Assembly (NCBI GenBank): GCA_017557605.1
Contig: JAFYYJ010000030.1
Location: 1 to 36,928 of the forward strand
Length of the DNA: 36,928 nucleotides
Direction: 5' to 3'
Origin: Salinivirgaceae bacterium
Lineage (GTDB): Bacteria; Bacteroidota; Bacteroidia; Bacteroidales; SZUA-534
The notes under the pieces were generated by a model. That model saw only the letters and a list, made by a program, of their open reading frames with translations. It searched no databases and was not told the DNA's origin. Below are positions 17,947 to 26,988 of the stretch, piece by piece. Every line of letters begins with the position of its first letter. The stretch's first letter is position 1. Position numbers and translations under genes: made by a program.

Positions 17947-20916
17947 ATGAAACATAAACATAATATATTAGTCATGAGTGCCGCACTGGCCTTTGCGCCA
18001 TTTGCATTGAATGCCCAGACTGAAGAACAGGCGGAAGCACAGGATTCTGTCTATATGGTCAAAACGGCATTCCGCAGTGTGGCGGAAAACGACCTGCTTG
18101 GAGGTGTTTCGTATGTCAATGTTGAGGATATGCTCACCAAAAACTACACCACCTACAGTCTCGACCACATGGAGAGTTTGGTCGGCGGCTGGAACGGCAA
18201 GTCGATTTGGGGTAACGATGAAGGCATTGAGCACGACTCCGGTCAAGGTTATTTAGTCCTCATCGATGGTATTCCACGCGACGCTAATAATGTGCAACCA
18301 TGTGAAATTGCACAGATAACCTTCCTGAAAGGCGCCAACGCAGTTGTTCTTTATGGTAGCCGCGCTTCAAAAGGTGTGATACTTATCACAACCAAACGCG
18401 GACAGGCTCGCGAGAAGCTGAAAATCGACCTGAATGTAAATACAGGACTCGATGTTATTAAATGTCTTCCAGAGTATTTGAACGCTGCCGATTATATGGA
18501 GTGGTACAACCAGGCAAGAAAGAACGACTGGTTCGACGAGACGTATGGTGTTGACTATTTCGATGACGACTTGACCTATTCACAGGACGAAATTGAGAAA
18601 ACAAGAAGCGGTGTCAATCCTTACCGCTATGTTGACATCGATTACTATTCGAAGGACTATATTCGCAAGGTCAGAAGCCGCAATGAGGCTGTGCTTGAAA
18701 TGTCAGGTGGCAACCGCAGAGCCCGTCTGTATGGTAACATCAATGCTTACTCTCAGAATGACTTTGTGAAACTGGCAGATGCCAAAAAAACTCGTATCAA
18801 CCGTTTGAGTGTTCGTGGTAATGTCGATATCAATTTCAACGACTTCATCAGCGGTCATATCAATGCCAACGCTACATTTTACGATTCAAAGCATCGTCAG
18901 TATAGTAGCAACCCGGGCGATAACATGACCTATTGGAGAATGGCTTCGACAGGCCGTCCTAACTACCCGAACCATGCGGCTCCACTTATTCCGGTTGACA
19001 AGATTGCCGAGGATGCCGAAGGCCGCGAGTTGGTTGATAACACCAACAATATCTTCGATGGCAAGTTCCTTGGTGGAACAAATTCTGACCAGACCAATGT
19101 CTTCAGCCAGATTTATGCCGGCGGTGAGTTGAAATGGACAAGCCGTCAGTTCCAATTCGATGGTGGTTTGAATTTCGACCTTGGTAAAGTAGTTGAAGGC
19201 CTTTCGCTGAAGACCAATTTCGGCATGGATTTCAAAGCTTCGTATAACACAAGGTTTGAGCCTAAATACGCCGTTTTCCAGCCTTCGTGGGGATATGAGG
19301 ACGAAGATGGCAATTTCCACGATGACGAGATGATTCACAAAATCACCCAATATGGCACCGATGAGGAAACCGGACAGAAGATGTTGTGGGGCACAAAAGA
19401 GACTCGTACAATGGCACTGTCGTTCCAGTTCGACTATGTCCGCAGCTTTGGCGACAACAACGTGTCGGCAATGTTGATAGGCAACGGCTTCCAGCAGACT
19501 TTTGATGGTGAGTATCATAACACCACCAATGCCAACCTTGGTTTCGATTTGAGCTACAATTTCGACCATCGCTACTATGCGCAATTCAGTGCTGCTGAGG
19601 TTCACTCGACAAAACTTGCACCAGGACATCGCAACGCCTTCTCGCCGTCGTTGACACTCGGTTGGAATCTGGCTCATGAGTCGTTCCTCGATGGCTCTAT
19701 CTTCGACGACCTTTTGGTTTCGGCTTCTTTAAGCCTGCTGAACGAGGATATGGACGTTACCAATATGCGTTGGTCGAACAACCGTTGGGTTGCCGATAGA
19801 TACTATCTGTATCGCGGCACTTGGGACAAAAACGATTATGGCGGCTATAACTTCGGTGATGATAAATACAGAAACCCGATAATTTACCCGAACCGCGGCG
19901 AGAACGAAAGACTTGAAATGATTAAGCGTAAGGAGTTCTCAGCTAGCGTTAGAGCCTCGATGCTCGACCATTTTATCAATGCTGAGTTCACAGTATTCAA
20001 GAACCGTTGGGAAGGCTATCTGGTTAATACAACCGAGGATTGGCCAAGTCACATGCAGAAGTTCATTTCATTTTTGAATAATGATGTCAACAGCCGTCAA
20101 GGTTTCGATTTTGACGTCAGATTCAATAAGGATATTAACGAAGTTGGTGTGTCACTGGGGCTTGTAGGAACATACTACGACACCAAAGTTGTTACCAAAC
20201 TTCAGACGGAACTCGACAAGGAGAACCAAAGCCAGCTTGATAAAGAAGGCAAACCAATTGATGCCATTTGGGGATACAAGAATCTTGGATTCTTCCAGAA
20301 TGCCAGCGAGGTTGATTTTGACAACAGTGGCCTGCCGGAACAATCAGGAAACATACGCCCGGGTGACTTGCGCTATGCCGATTTGAGCAACAATGGTGTA
20401 GGCGACTCTATCATTAATTCTGATGATAAGGTTTATCTCGGCAAGGAAGGCCGTTTTGGTTCACCGTTCACAATGGGTGTCAACCTGACAGTTAAATACA
20501 AGAACTTCACGTTCTATGCTTTGTGCTCGGCTAAAGCCGGTGCATACGCACGGTTAAACAATACTTATTATCAGCCAAAAGGCAACGACAAATACTCTGT
20601 ATTAGTTAAGGATACTTGGACCCCCGAGAATCCGAACGCCAAATATCCGGCTCTTACCTGTTCAAATGGCGCCAACAACTATGCTGAGTCCGACTTCTGG
20701 TTGTATAAAGACAACGCCTTTCAGTTGACAAAGATTCAGGTAACCTACGATTTGCCGAAAGAATTTCTTGGCGACAGCTTCGTAAATGGTGTTACCGCAT
20801 TTGTCAGCGGCAAGGATTTGCTGACTATTTCGAAGAATCGCAAGATAATGGAGACAGCTATTGCAAGCGACCCCAAAACTCGTTTCTTCCAACTTGGCGT
20901 GAAAGCAACTTTCTAA
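17947..20916 (+). CDS. SusC-like outer-membrane transporter lacking the N-terminal carboxypeptidase-like domain
   Basis: This encodes 989 residues. The signal peptide (MKHKHNILVMSAALAFAPFALNAQ) is followed almost directly by the plug, with about 20 residues (TEEQAEAQDSVYMVKTAF) where other SusC proteins carry an 80-residue beta domain plus the DEVVVVGYG motif. The plug itself is normal: YLVLIDGIPRDANNVQPCEI, then FLKGANAVVLYGSRASKGVI and LITTKRGQ. The barrel runs to a normal terminal strand (RFFQLGVKATF). Its ATG is 41 bases after the susD stop and its own SusD partner follows. Whether it still uses TonB in the usual way is unclear because the canonical TonB-box-like motif is absent. Confidence 0.93.
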   Translation: MKHKHNILVMSAALAFAPFALNAQTEEQAEAQDSVYMVKTAFRSVAENDLLGGVSYVNVEDMLTKNYTTYSLDHMESLVGGWNGKSIWGNDEGIEHDSGQGYLVLIDGIPRDANNVQPCEIAQITFLKGANAVVLYGSRASKGVILITTKRGQAREKLKIDLNVNTGLDVIKCLPEYLNAADYMEWYNQARKNDWFDETYGVDYFDDDLTYSQDEIEKTRSGVNPYRYVDIDYYSKDYIRKVRSRNEAVLEMSGGNRRARLYGNINAYSQNDFVKLADAKKTRINRLSVRGNVDINFNDFISGHINANATFYDSKHRQYSSNPGDNMTYWRMASTGRPNYPNHAAPLIPVDKIAEDAEGRELVDNTNNIFDGKFLGGTNSDQTNVFSQIYAGGELKWTSRQFQFDGGLNFDLGKVVEGLSLKTNFGMDFKASYNTRFEPKYAVFQPSWGYEDEDGNFHDDEMIHKITQYGTDEETGQKMLWGTKETRTMALSFQFDYVRSFGDNNVSAMLIGNGFQQTFDGEYHNTTNANLGFDLSYNFDHRYYAQFSAAEVHSTKLAPGHRNAFSPSLTLGWNLAHESFLDGSIFDDLLVSASLSLLNEDMDVTNMRWSNNRWVADRYYLYRGTWDKNDYGGYNFGDDKYRNPIIYPNRGENERLEMIKRKEFSASVRASMLDHFINAEFTVFKNRWEGYLVNTTEDWPSHMQKFISFLNNDVNSRQGFDFDVRFNKDINEVGVSLGLVGTYYDTKVVTKLQTELDKENQSQLDKEGKPIDAIWGYKNLGFFQNASEVDFDNSGLPEQSGNIRPGDLRYADLSNNGVGDSIINSDDKVYLGKEGRFGSPFTMGVNLTVKYKNFTFYALCSAKAGAYARLNNTYYQPKGNDKYSVLVKDTWTPENPNAKYPALTCSNGANNYAESDFWLYKDNAFQLTKIQVTYDLPKEFLGDSFVNGVTAFVSGKDLLTISKNRKIMETAIASDPKTRFFQLGVKATF

Positions 20917-20942
20917 TGTCTGATTTTAATACGATTTGAGAT

Positions 20943-22793
20943 ATGAAATTGAATAGAATAATAAAATTAGCGGTCTTGATTCCCGTAATTGCCGCATGCG
21001 ACGATATGTTTGAGCCGGGAATTGAGAAGACTTCGAATTTTGAGACATTGGTAGAAGTCCCCAAATATGCTGTGGGAATGTCAAGCTATGGCTATCAGAA
21101 TTTGCCTTATCAGGGCGGTTCAGCCGATTGGTTTAGCGATGTTGCCACTGATGATGCTGTTTCCAACGATTTCAACAACCAGTATTTGAAGGTTGGTAAT
21201 GGTTTGTGGAGTTCTAAAAATGGCGGCATCAACCCGTTGAACCAATGGACTGACAGACGCACAAACATTCAGTTTGTCAACAGATTCCTTGAGGAAATGG
21301 ATGGGTTCAAATTTGCTGATAAACCAGAGGTTAATGAGATGTTCAAGTACCAGATGAGAGGAGAGGTGCTTGCTCTGCGCGCATTGCAGACATTCTATTT
21401 CCTTCGCGCTCATGCAGGTTATGCTAATGGTGACTTGCTGGGCGTTCCATTGCTTACTCATTCTGAAACAGCAGGCGACGACTTTAATGTTCCTCGCGCC
21501 ACTTTCAAAGATTGCATTGAGCAAATTTTAAACGATTTGGAAGAAGCACGCGAGTATCTGCCTTACGATTACGTTGATATTAAAAACCTAGCTGACATAC
21601 CAGAGAAATATAAAGAACTTGGTGTTGATAATGTCGAGGATTATAACCGTGTTTGCGGTAGTTGGATGTGCCATCGCGTATCGGGGCGTATTGTTGCCGC
21701 TTTTGAGGCTCAGTTCACACTCTTTGCCGCAAGTCCTGCTTATAGCGAGCAGTCGGGTGTTACGTGGGAGGATGCAGCCAAAAAAGCTGCCGAGTTGCTT
21801 AACACCATTGGCGGTCCAAGCGGTCTTGACCCAAATGGCAACCGTTGGTATAACAATCTTGAGGAAATCCGTAATTATCGTGGCAAGGGTAATCCGGCTG
21901 AGATTATCTGGCGCGACCAGGTGGGAGAGACTAATGGTTTGGAGAACGATTGCTATCCGAAATCGTTGGGAGGTAAGGCAAAAATCAATCCTACACAGAA
22001 TCTTGTTGACGCCTTCCCGATGGCTAACGGCTATCCTATTACCGACGCCGCCAGCGGCTACGACCCGCAGAATCCGTATGATGACCGCGACCCGCGTTTC
22101 GACCTCTACATTGTTCACGACGGTTCTGATTTCGGTCCAAACAGGTCAACTGATAAAATTAAGAATACCGAATTGATTAACACAACTGTTGACGATAAGG
22201 ACAATGTTGACGGTCTTGACGCTACAAAGGGTGGTGCTCCGACTCGTACGGGCTATTATATGCGTAAGCTGCTCAACGAGGATTGCGTTCTTCAGGGCAC
22301 AGGCGGAACAGGCGGTATCAGTGCTCAGCACAAGTATTATGCCCGTATCCGTTACACTGAGATTTTCCTTGATTATGCCGAGGCTGCCAATGAGGCTTAT
22401 GGCCCAACAAGTCCGGCTCCGGGTGCAACCTACAGCGCCTACGATGTTATTAAGGCGATACGCGAGCGTGCCGGTATTGAGAACGACCAGTATCTTGAGT
22501 CAATTAAATCGGACCAAAACAAAATGCGTGAGCTTATTCACAACGAGCGCCGCATCGAGCTTTGCTTCGAAGGCCATCGTTTCTGGGACCTCCGTCGTTG
22601 GAAGGCTAATCTGAACGAAGAGGTTAAGGCAATGAAAATCGAGACAAGCAATGGCAAGAAAACTTATACTTCAGTTCCTGTCAAGAACGAAGTCCGTGAC
22701 TACAAAGATTGTATGTATTATGGACCAATACCTGAATCAGAGTATAACAAATGGTCGGCTCTGAAACAAAACGATGGTTGGACCAGCTATTAA
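20943..22793 (+). CDS. Second SusD/RagB family lipoprotein of the operon
   Basis: This encodes 616 residues. The signal peptide ends in VIAAC (Cys19) followed by acidic DDMFEPGIE. SusD features: the helix MRGEVLALRALQTFYFLRAHAGYANGDLLGVPL, VDAFPMANGYPITDAASGYDP in the middle, YARIRYTEIFLDYAEAANEAYG, and the terminal HNERRIELCFEGHRFWDLRRWK. Sequence differs widely from the first SusD, so the two pairs probably bind different ligands or different forms of one. It begins 26 bases after its SusC partner. A surface lipoprotein gene follows after 16 bases. Confidence 0.96.
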   Translation: MKLNRIIKLAVLIPVIAACDDMFEPGIEKTSNFETLVEVPKYAVGMSSYGYQNLPYQGGSADWFSDVATDDAVSNDFNNQYLKVGNGLWSSKNGGINPLNQWTDRRTNIQFVNRFLEEMDGFKFADKPEVNEMFKYQMRGEVLALRALQTFYFLRAHAGYANGDLLGVPLLTHSETAGDDFNVPRATFKDCIEQILNDLEEAREYLPYDYVDIKNLADIPEKYKELGVDNVEDYNRVCGSWMCHRVSGRIVAAFEAQFTLFAASPAYSEQSGVTWEDAAKKAAELLNTIGGPSGLDPNGNRWYNNLEEIRNYRGKGNPAEIIWRDQVGETNGLENDCYPKSLGGKAKINPTQNLVDAFPMANGYPITDAASGYDPQNPYDDRDPRFDLYIVHDGSDFGPNRSTDKIKNTELINTTVDDKDNVDGLDATKGGAPTRTGYYMRKLLNEDCVLQGTGGTGGISAQHKYYARIRYTEIFLDYAEAANEAYGPTSPAPGATYSAYDVIKAIRERAGIENDQYLESIKSDQNKMRELIHNERRIELCFEGHRFWDLRRWKANLNEEVKAMKIETSNGKKTYTSVPVKNEVRDYKDCMYYGPIPESEYNKWSALKQNDGWTSY

Positions 22794-22809
22794 TTAAAAC
22801 GTCAATACA

Positions 22810-24417
22810 ATGAAAATGAATAGAATAGTATCAGTTTTATCAATAGGCGCGGTTGCTGTGGCATTCGCAGCTTGCCACAATAGCGAGCAAACGTTCCCCG
22901 ACTTCGACGGTGGAACAACAGCCTATTTCTCTTACCAATACCCAATCCGCACTATGATTTTGGGTAATGTTGAGACCTACGACAACACCAGCGATAACGA
23001 AGGTCGTTTTACCATCTATGGCACATGCGGTGGCTCGTACGAGGGTATCAATGCGAAAATCGACGTCAAAGTTGACGAGTCGCTTACCGATGGTCTGTAT
23101 TTCGAAGACGGCACAAAAGTGAAACCTATGCCGAGAGATTATTATAACTATGATGAGGTGAACGGCAGTGTGCTTGACTATGCCGGCGGTTTCCGTGGAG
23201 GAGTTGAGGTTAAATTGAATAAAGAGAAGTTCTTCAACGACCCATTGGCCGTTTCTAACAATTATGTTATTCCGGTTGTCATGGGCGATAATTACTCAGG
23301 TGTTGACAACATCTTCCGCGGCACACCAATTATAGACCGTTCTAATCCGCAGCGTCAGGACCCAACCAAATGGGATGTGGCAGCTAAAGACTACACTTTG
23401 TTCTGCGTAAATTACATCAACGAGTACACGGCTACTTATCTGCGCCGTGGCACCGACAATTTCGATAAGCTGAAATTCAAAGATGTAACAGAGACAATAA
23501 CCGGCGACGACATGTGTATAGCAATACATGCCGGTCCAAAGTATGACCAGGTTTGGGATAACCAGTTCTGGATTGACGCTGTTACCGAATTTGCCGAAGG
23601 CGATGAGTTTACTTTGACAATGGATGTAAAGGCAACCAAAGAAGCCAATTCGGGCACTCAGATTCACGCAGGAGCGGGCTCGTACAAAGCTAATTTGGGC
23701 TCTATAACTTTCACAACAGAGTGGAAAACGGTTACCATTACAGGCACAATCTCAAGTTCGCAGGCTGGCGGTCATTCAATCGCTTTCAACCTTAGCGAGA
23801 TAGCCGATTCTAACGACTACTACATCGACAATGTCAGCTTCTTGCTCAACAAAGTCGAGATGATGACAAACGGTCGTTGCGATGATGTGTCAAGTGCTAA
23901 TTATTTCACAAAAGAGCGTCATTCTGCAGCATCTGAAGGCTCCATTGTTGCAAGTACATTTGAACCGACAGGCAAGAAACAGACTGTTACCATTACATAT
24001 CAGGTTCCTGATGGTTATGGAAAAGTTACCGAAAGCCGCCATGGTAAATTTATTGAGGAAGACGAGGTCGTTTACACAACTTCGAAATCTCGCAATCAGG
24101 TTCTTCTCCCGATTGCCACTACCGAAATTGCTGGTGTTCCAACAGCTTGCGAACTGGTTCTTACTTTCAACGGCGACGATTGCACCATTACCTCTAACAA
24201 CGAGGACTTGTGCAAGGCGTCGGGCACAGGTAAGTATGTGAAAAACGGAGCCCCGCTTGCTTGGGGAAATAAAGACCGCGATGTGCTTTACCTTGACTAC
24301 ACTATCGAGTTTGATGAGGACGATGTGCATTATGCCACAAAAGACACCCTTGTTTGGCGCGACCGTGGCTCGGCTGCATCAATTCAAACTTACAAACCTG
24401 TTTACAAGGAAGATTAA
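22810..24417 (+). CDS. SusE-position surface lipoprotein: DUF1735-type domain with CBM4/9-like insert
   Basis: This encodes 535 residues. The lipobox is AFAAC (Cys22). Residues about 30-215 resemble the DUF1735/DUF5627 (BT_3987-type) surface glycan-binding proteins that follow susD genes: FPDFDGGTTAYFSYQYPIRT, then NNYVIPVVMGDN and FCVNYINEYTATYLRRG. Residues about 217-350 look like an inserted carbohydrate-binding module of the CBM4/9 kind: YDQVWDNQFWIDAV, FTLTMDVKATKEANSGTQIH, FTTEWKTVTITGTI and the end SIAFNLSEIADSNDYYIDN. The C-terminal part (from about 360) returns to a beta-rich DUF5627-like domain. It is predicted to hold glycan at the surface for the two SusCD transporters. It ends the operon; a terminator follows. 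Confidence 0.82.
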   Translation: MKMNRIVSVLSIGAVAVAFAACHNSEQTFPDFDGGTTAYFSYQYPIRTMILGNVETYDNTSDNEGRFTIYGTCGGSYEGINAKIDVKVDESLTDGLYFEDGTKVKPMPRDYYNYDEVNGSVLDYAGGFRGGVEVKLNKEKFFNDPLAVSNNYVIPVVMGDNYSGVDNIFRGTPIIDRSNPQRQDPTKWDVAAKDYTLFCVNYINEYTATYLRRGTDNFDKLKFKDVTETITGDDMCIAIHAGPKYDQVWDNQFWIDAVTEFAEGDEFTLTMDVKATKEANSGTQIHAGAGSYKANLGSITFTTEWKTVTITGTISSSQAGGHSIAFNLSEIADSNDYYIDNVSFLLNKVEMMTNGRCDDVSSANYFTKERHSAASEGSIVASTFEPTGKKQTVTITYQVPDGYGKVTESRHGKFIEEDEVVYTTSKSRNQVLLPIATTEIAGVPTACELVLTFNGDDCTITSNNEDLCKASGTGKYVKNGAPLAWGNKDRDVLYLDYTIEFDEDDVHYATKDTLVWRDRGSAASIQTYKPVYKED

Positions 24418-24437
24418 TAATCTTGTTTTCATAAATG

Positions 24438-24471
24438 AAAAAGGCTTTGGGCGTCGCTCAAGGCCTTTTTT
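24438..24471 (+). terminator. Intrinsic terminator of the susCD operon
   Basis: AAAAAGGC-TTTGGGC pairs with GCTCAAGGCCTTTTTT, a stem of about 15 pairs including two G-T wobbles around a short loop (GTC), ending in six T. It lies 20 bases after the last operon stop and before the typA promoter. Confidence 0.85.
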
Positions 24472-24506
24472 GTTTGCAGTGCGATAATATTTTTTTCAAA
24501 AATATA

Positions 24507-24514
24507 TACTTTTG
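24507..24514 (+). promoter_or_regulatory. -7 box of the typA promoter
   Basis: TACTTTTG followed by CACC is an exact match to TAnnTTTG and lies 23 bases before the typA ATG. The upstream -33 region is T-rich but has no perfect TTTG at the right spacing. Confidence 0.6.
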
Positions 24515-24537
24515 CACCCTCAAAAATTGGGCTAAAA

Positions 24538-26349
24538 ATGAAGCAAATCAGAAACATTGCAATCATTGCACACGTCGACCACGGAAAAACTACATTAGTT
24601 GACAAAATCCTTCTGCAAACCAAACAGTTCAAGGAACACGCTGCAGGAGAACTCTTCCTCGACAACAACGACCTTGAGCGCGAGCGCGGCATAACCATTC
24701 TGTCGAAGAACGTTTCGATGGTTTACAAAGGTGTGAAAATCAACATTATCGACACTCCGGGGCACTCCGATTTCGGTGGTGAGGTTGAGCGTGTGCTGAA
24801 CATGGCCGATGGCGTTCTGCTTCTGGTTGACGCCTTCGAAGGCCCGATGCCGCAAACCCGCTTTGTGCTTCAGAAAGCCTTGCAAATTGGTCTGAAGCCG
24901 ATTGTTGTCATCAACAAGGTTGACAAGCAGAACTGTCGCCCCGACGAGGTTTGCGAGCAGGTTTTCGAGCTGATGTTCCAACTAGATGCCAACGAGGACC
25001 AACTCGATTTCCCGGTAATCTACGGCTCGGCAAAGAACGGCTGGATGACCGACGACCTGAAAAAGCCGTCGACCGACATGCTGCCGCTGCTTGAGGCCAT
25101 TCTTAAATATATTCCCGAACCGCACGCTGAAGAAGGCTCGCTGCAGATGCTCATCACATCGCTCGACTACTCGTCGTATGTGGGCCGAATCGCTGTGGGG
25201 CGCGTTCACCGTGGCACTATCCACTCTGGCGAGCAAATCAGCCTTTGCAAACGCGACGGCTCGATTGTGAAATCGCGCGTTAAGGAGTTGTATGTGTTTG
25301 AAGGAATGGGTAAGGCAAAGGTTGATCAGGTTGAGGCCGGCGACATTTGCGCCGTTATGGGAATCGAAGGTTTCGAAATTGGCGACACCATTGCCGACAA
25401 CGAGAATCCCGACGCTCTGCCGCCAATCGCCGTCGATGAGCCGACAATGAGTATGTTGTTCACAATCAACAACTCGCCTTTCTTTGGCAAGGACGGCAAA
25501 TTTGTGACTTCGCGCCACCTGAAAGAGCGTCTTGAGAAGGAACTTGAAAAGAACCTCGCCTTGCGCGTTGAGCCGACGGACTCGGCAGACTCGTTCACCG
25601 TTTTTGGTCGAGGCGTGCTTCATTTGTCAATTTTGATTGAGACTATGCGTCGCGAGGGTTACGAGCTGCAAGTTGGCCAGCCACAGGTGATTATAAAAAA
25701 TATCGGAGGCGAAAGATGCGAACCCGTTGAGGAACTTACCATTGACCTACCGGAAGACTGCTCGGGCAAGGCTATTGAGATGGTTACCCGCCGCAAGGGC
25801 GAGCTGCTGAATATGGACCGCAAGGGCGACCGCGTTCATCTTGACTTTAAAATTCCATCTCGAGGCATTATTGGCCTGTCGAGCAACATGATGACCGCCA
25901 CCGCAGGCGAGGCTGTGATTGCCCACCGCTTCATCGATTTTGAACCTTATAAGGGCGAGATTGAGAAACGCATCAACGGCTCACTGATTGTGATGGAGAG
26001 CGGCACCAGCATCGCCTATGCGCTCAACAAGCTGCAGGACCGCGGCACATTCTTTGTCGAGCCGATGGAGGAGGTTTACGCCGGTCAGGTAATTGGCGAG
26101 AGCACACGCCCGGGCGACATCGTGATAAACGTGACTAAAACAAAAAAACTCACCAATATGCGTGCTTCGGGCTCCGATGAGAAAGTGAGCATTGCGCCGC
26201 CGGTGAAATTCTCGCTCGAGGAGGCACTTGAGTACATCCAAAAAGATGAGTATGTGGAGATTACGCCGCACTCGATGCGTCTGCGCAAAATCATCTTGGA
26301 TGAGACCGAGCGCAAACGGGCTAATATGCGCGAACAAAGTTTAGGATAA
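24538..26349 (+). CDS. typA: Translational GTPase TypA/BipA
   Basis: This encodes 603 residues, the usual length. TypA is a ribosome-binding GTPase of the EF-G class that helps 50S assembly and growth under stress. The G domain is complete: G1 [10 protein letters not shown], switch I RERGITI, G3 [14 protein letters not shown] and G4 NKVDK. EF-G-like domains II, III and V follow, then the TypA-specific C-terminal domain ([18 protein letters not shown] to [19 protein letters not shown]). It is monocistronic: a promoter sits just upstream and a palindrome 38 bases after the stop. Confidence 0.97.
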   Translation: MKQIRNIAIIAHVDHGKTTLVDKILLQTKQFKEHAAGELFLDNNDLERERGITILSKNVSMVYKGVKINIIDTPGHSDFGGEVERVLNMADGVLLLVDAFEGPMPQTRFVLQKALQIGLKPIVVINKVDKQNCRPDEVCEQVFELMFQLDANEDQLDFPVIYGSAKNGWMTDDLKKPSTDMLPLLEAILKYIPEPHAEEGSLQMLITSLDYSSYVGRIAVGRVHRGTIHSGEQISLCKRDGSIVKSRVKELYVFEGMGKAKVDQVEAGDICAVMGIEGFEIGDTIADNENPDALPPIAVDEPTMSMLFTINNSPFFGKDGKFVTSRHLKERLEKELEKNLALRVEPTDSADSFTVFGRGVLHLSILIETMRREGYELQVGQPQVIIKNIGGERCEPVEELTIDLPEDCSGKAIEMVTRRKGELLNMDRKGDRVHLDFKIPSRGIIGLSSNMMTATAGEAVIAHRFIDFEPYKGEIEKRINGSLIVMESGTSIAYALNKLQDRGTFFVEPMEEVYAGQVIGESTRPGDIVINVTKTKKLTNMRASGSDEKVSIAPPVKFSLEEALEYIQKDEYVEITPHSMRLRKIILDETERKRANMREQSLG

Positions 26350-26386
26350 AAGCTAAGGATAATAATAGTAGTTAAGGTTTAGAGTT

Positions 26387-26414
26387 GTTGAGGCGGTGAA
26401 TTCACCGCCTCAAC
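26387..26414 (+). terminator. Perfect 28-base palindrome after typA, probable terminator
   Basis: Fourteen bases starting GTTGAGGCGG are repeated exactly as their reverse complement with no spacer; the centre is GAATTC. As RNA it would fold into a GC-rich stem with a small loop. Only a short T-rich stretch (CGCATTTTG) follows, so termination efficiency is uncertain. Confidence 0.6.
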
Positions 26415-26519
26415 GCATTTTGTGGAGTTTCTGTGAGTATAAACATCACGTTCTTCTAATCCTCCCTCTCGTCTTTTCACTTTACTCATCACGCTCTAAT
26501 TATAAAACCAATAATTTAG

Positions 26520-26527
26520 TACCTTCG
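26520..26527 (+). promoter_or_regulatory. -7 box candidate for the acyl-chain operon
   Basis: TACCTTCG followed by CACC differs by one base from TAnnTTTG and matches the GCAC context of the typA and hflX boxes. It lies 18 bases before the GTG start of the dehydratase gene, giving a leader of only about ten bases. Confidence 0.45.
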
Positions 26528-26544
26528 CACCCAAATTTTCTGAG

Positions 26545-26973
26545 GTGAGTAGAACAATAACTGGTTCCGATATTTTAGCTCTTATTCCGCAGCGGCCGCC
26601 TGTTGTGATGGTCGATGCTTTTTACGGCATTGAGGACGGTGTGTCGCATTCAGGCCTGACTGTCGGGACCGATAATATCTTCTGCTCGGGCAATTGCTTG
26701 CGCGAACCTGGAATTATTGAGCATATAGCCCAATCGGCGGCGGCGCGTGTGGGTTACATCTTCACACAGAAAGGCGAAGCGGTTCCGTTGGGTTTTATCG
26801 GTTCAATCGACAAACTGACAATCAGCAGTCTTCCGTGCGTAGGAAGCCAGTTGCATACCTATATAACTGTTATGCAGGAGGTTGGTGGCGTGTCGCTGAT
26901 ATCGGCGCAGACAAAAAACAACAACGAAGTGGTAGCAGAGTGCCGGATGAAGATTTTTTTACAGACAGAATAA
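26545..26973 (+). CDS. ApeP-like hotdog 3-hydroxyacyl-ACP dehydratase
   Basis: This encodes 142 residues from a GTG start (no ATG is available). A hotdog fold is indicated by IPQRPPVVMVDAFYGIEDG, the central helix EPGIIEHIAQSAAARVGYIF and the strand GFIGSIDKLTISSLPCVGSQL. It belongs with the dehydratases of aryl-polyene clusters (ApeP type) rather than housekeeping FabZ, because the FabZ GHFPG active-site motif is replaced by CSGNCLREPG. Glu59 and His60 on the helix are the best catalytic candidates. It would remove water from 3-hydroxyacyl-ACP to leave a double bond. It is the first gene of an eleven-gene run of closely spaced or overlapping genes. Confidence 0.78.
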   Translation: MSRTITGSDILALIPQRPPVVMVDAFYGIEDGVSHSGLTVGTDNIFCSGNCLREPGIIEHIAQSAAARVGYIFTQKGEAVPLGFIGSIDKLTISSLPCVGSQLHTYITVMQEVGGVSLISAQTKNNNEVVAECRMKIFLQTE

Positions 26974-26988
26974 AGCAAAATATTGATA

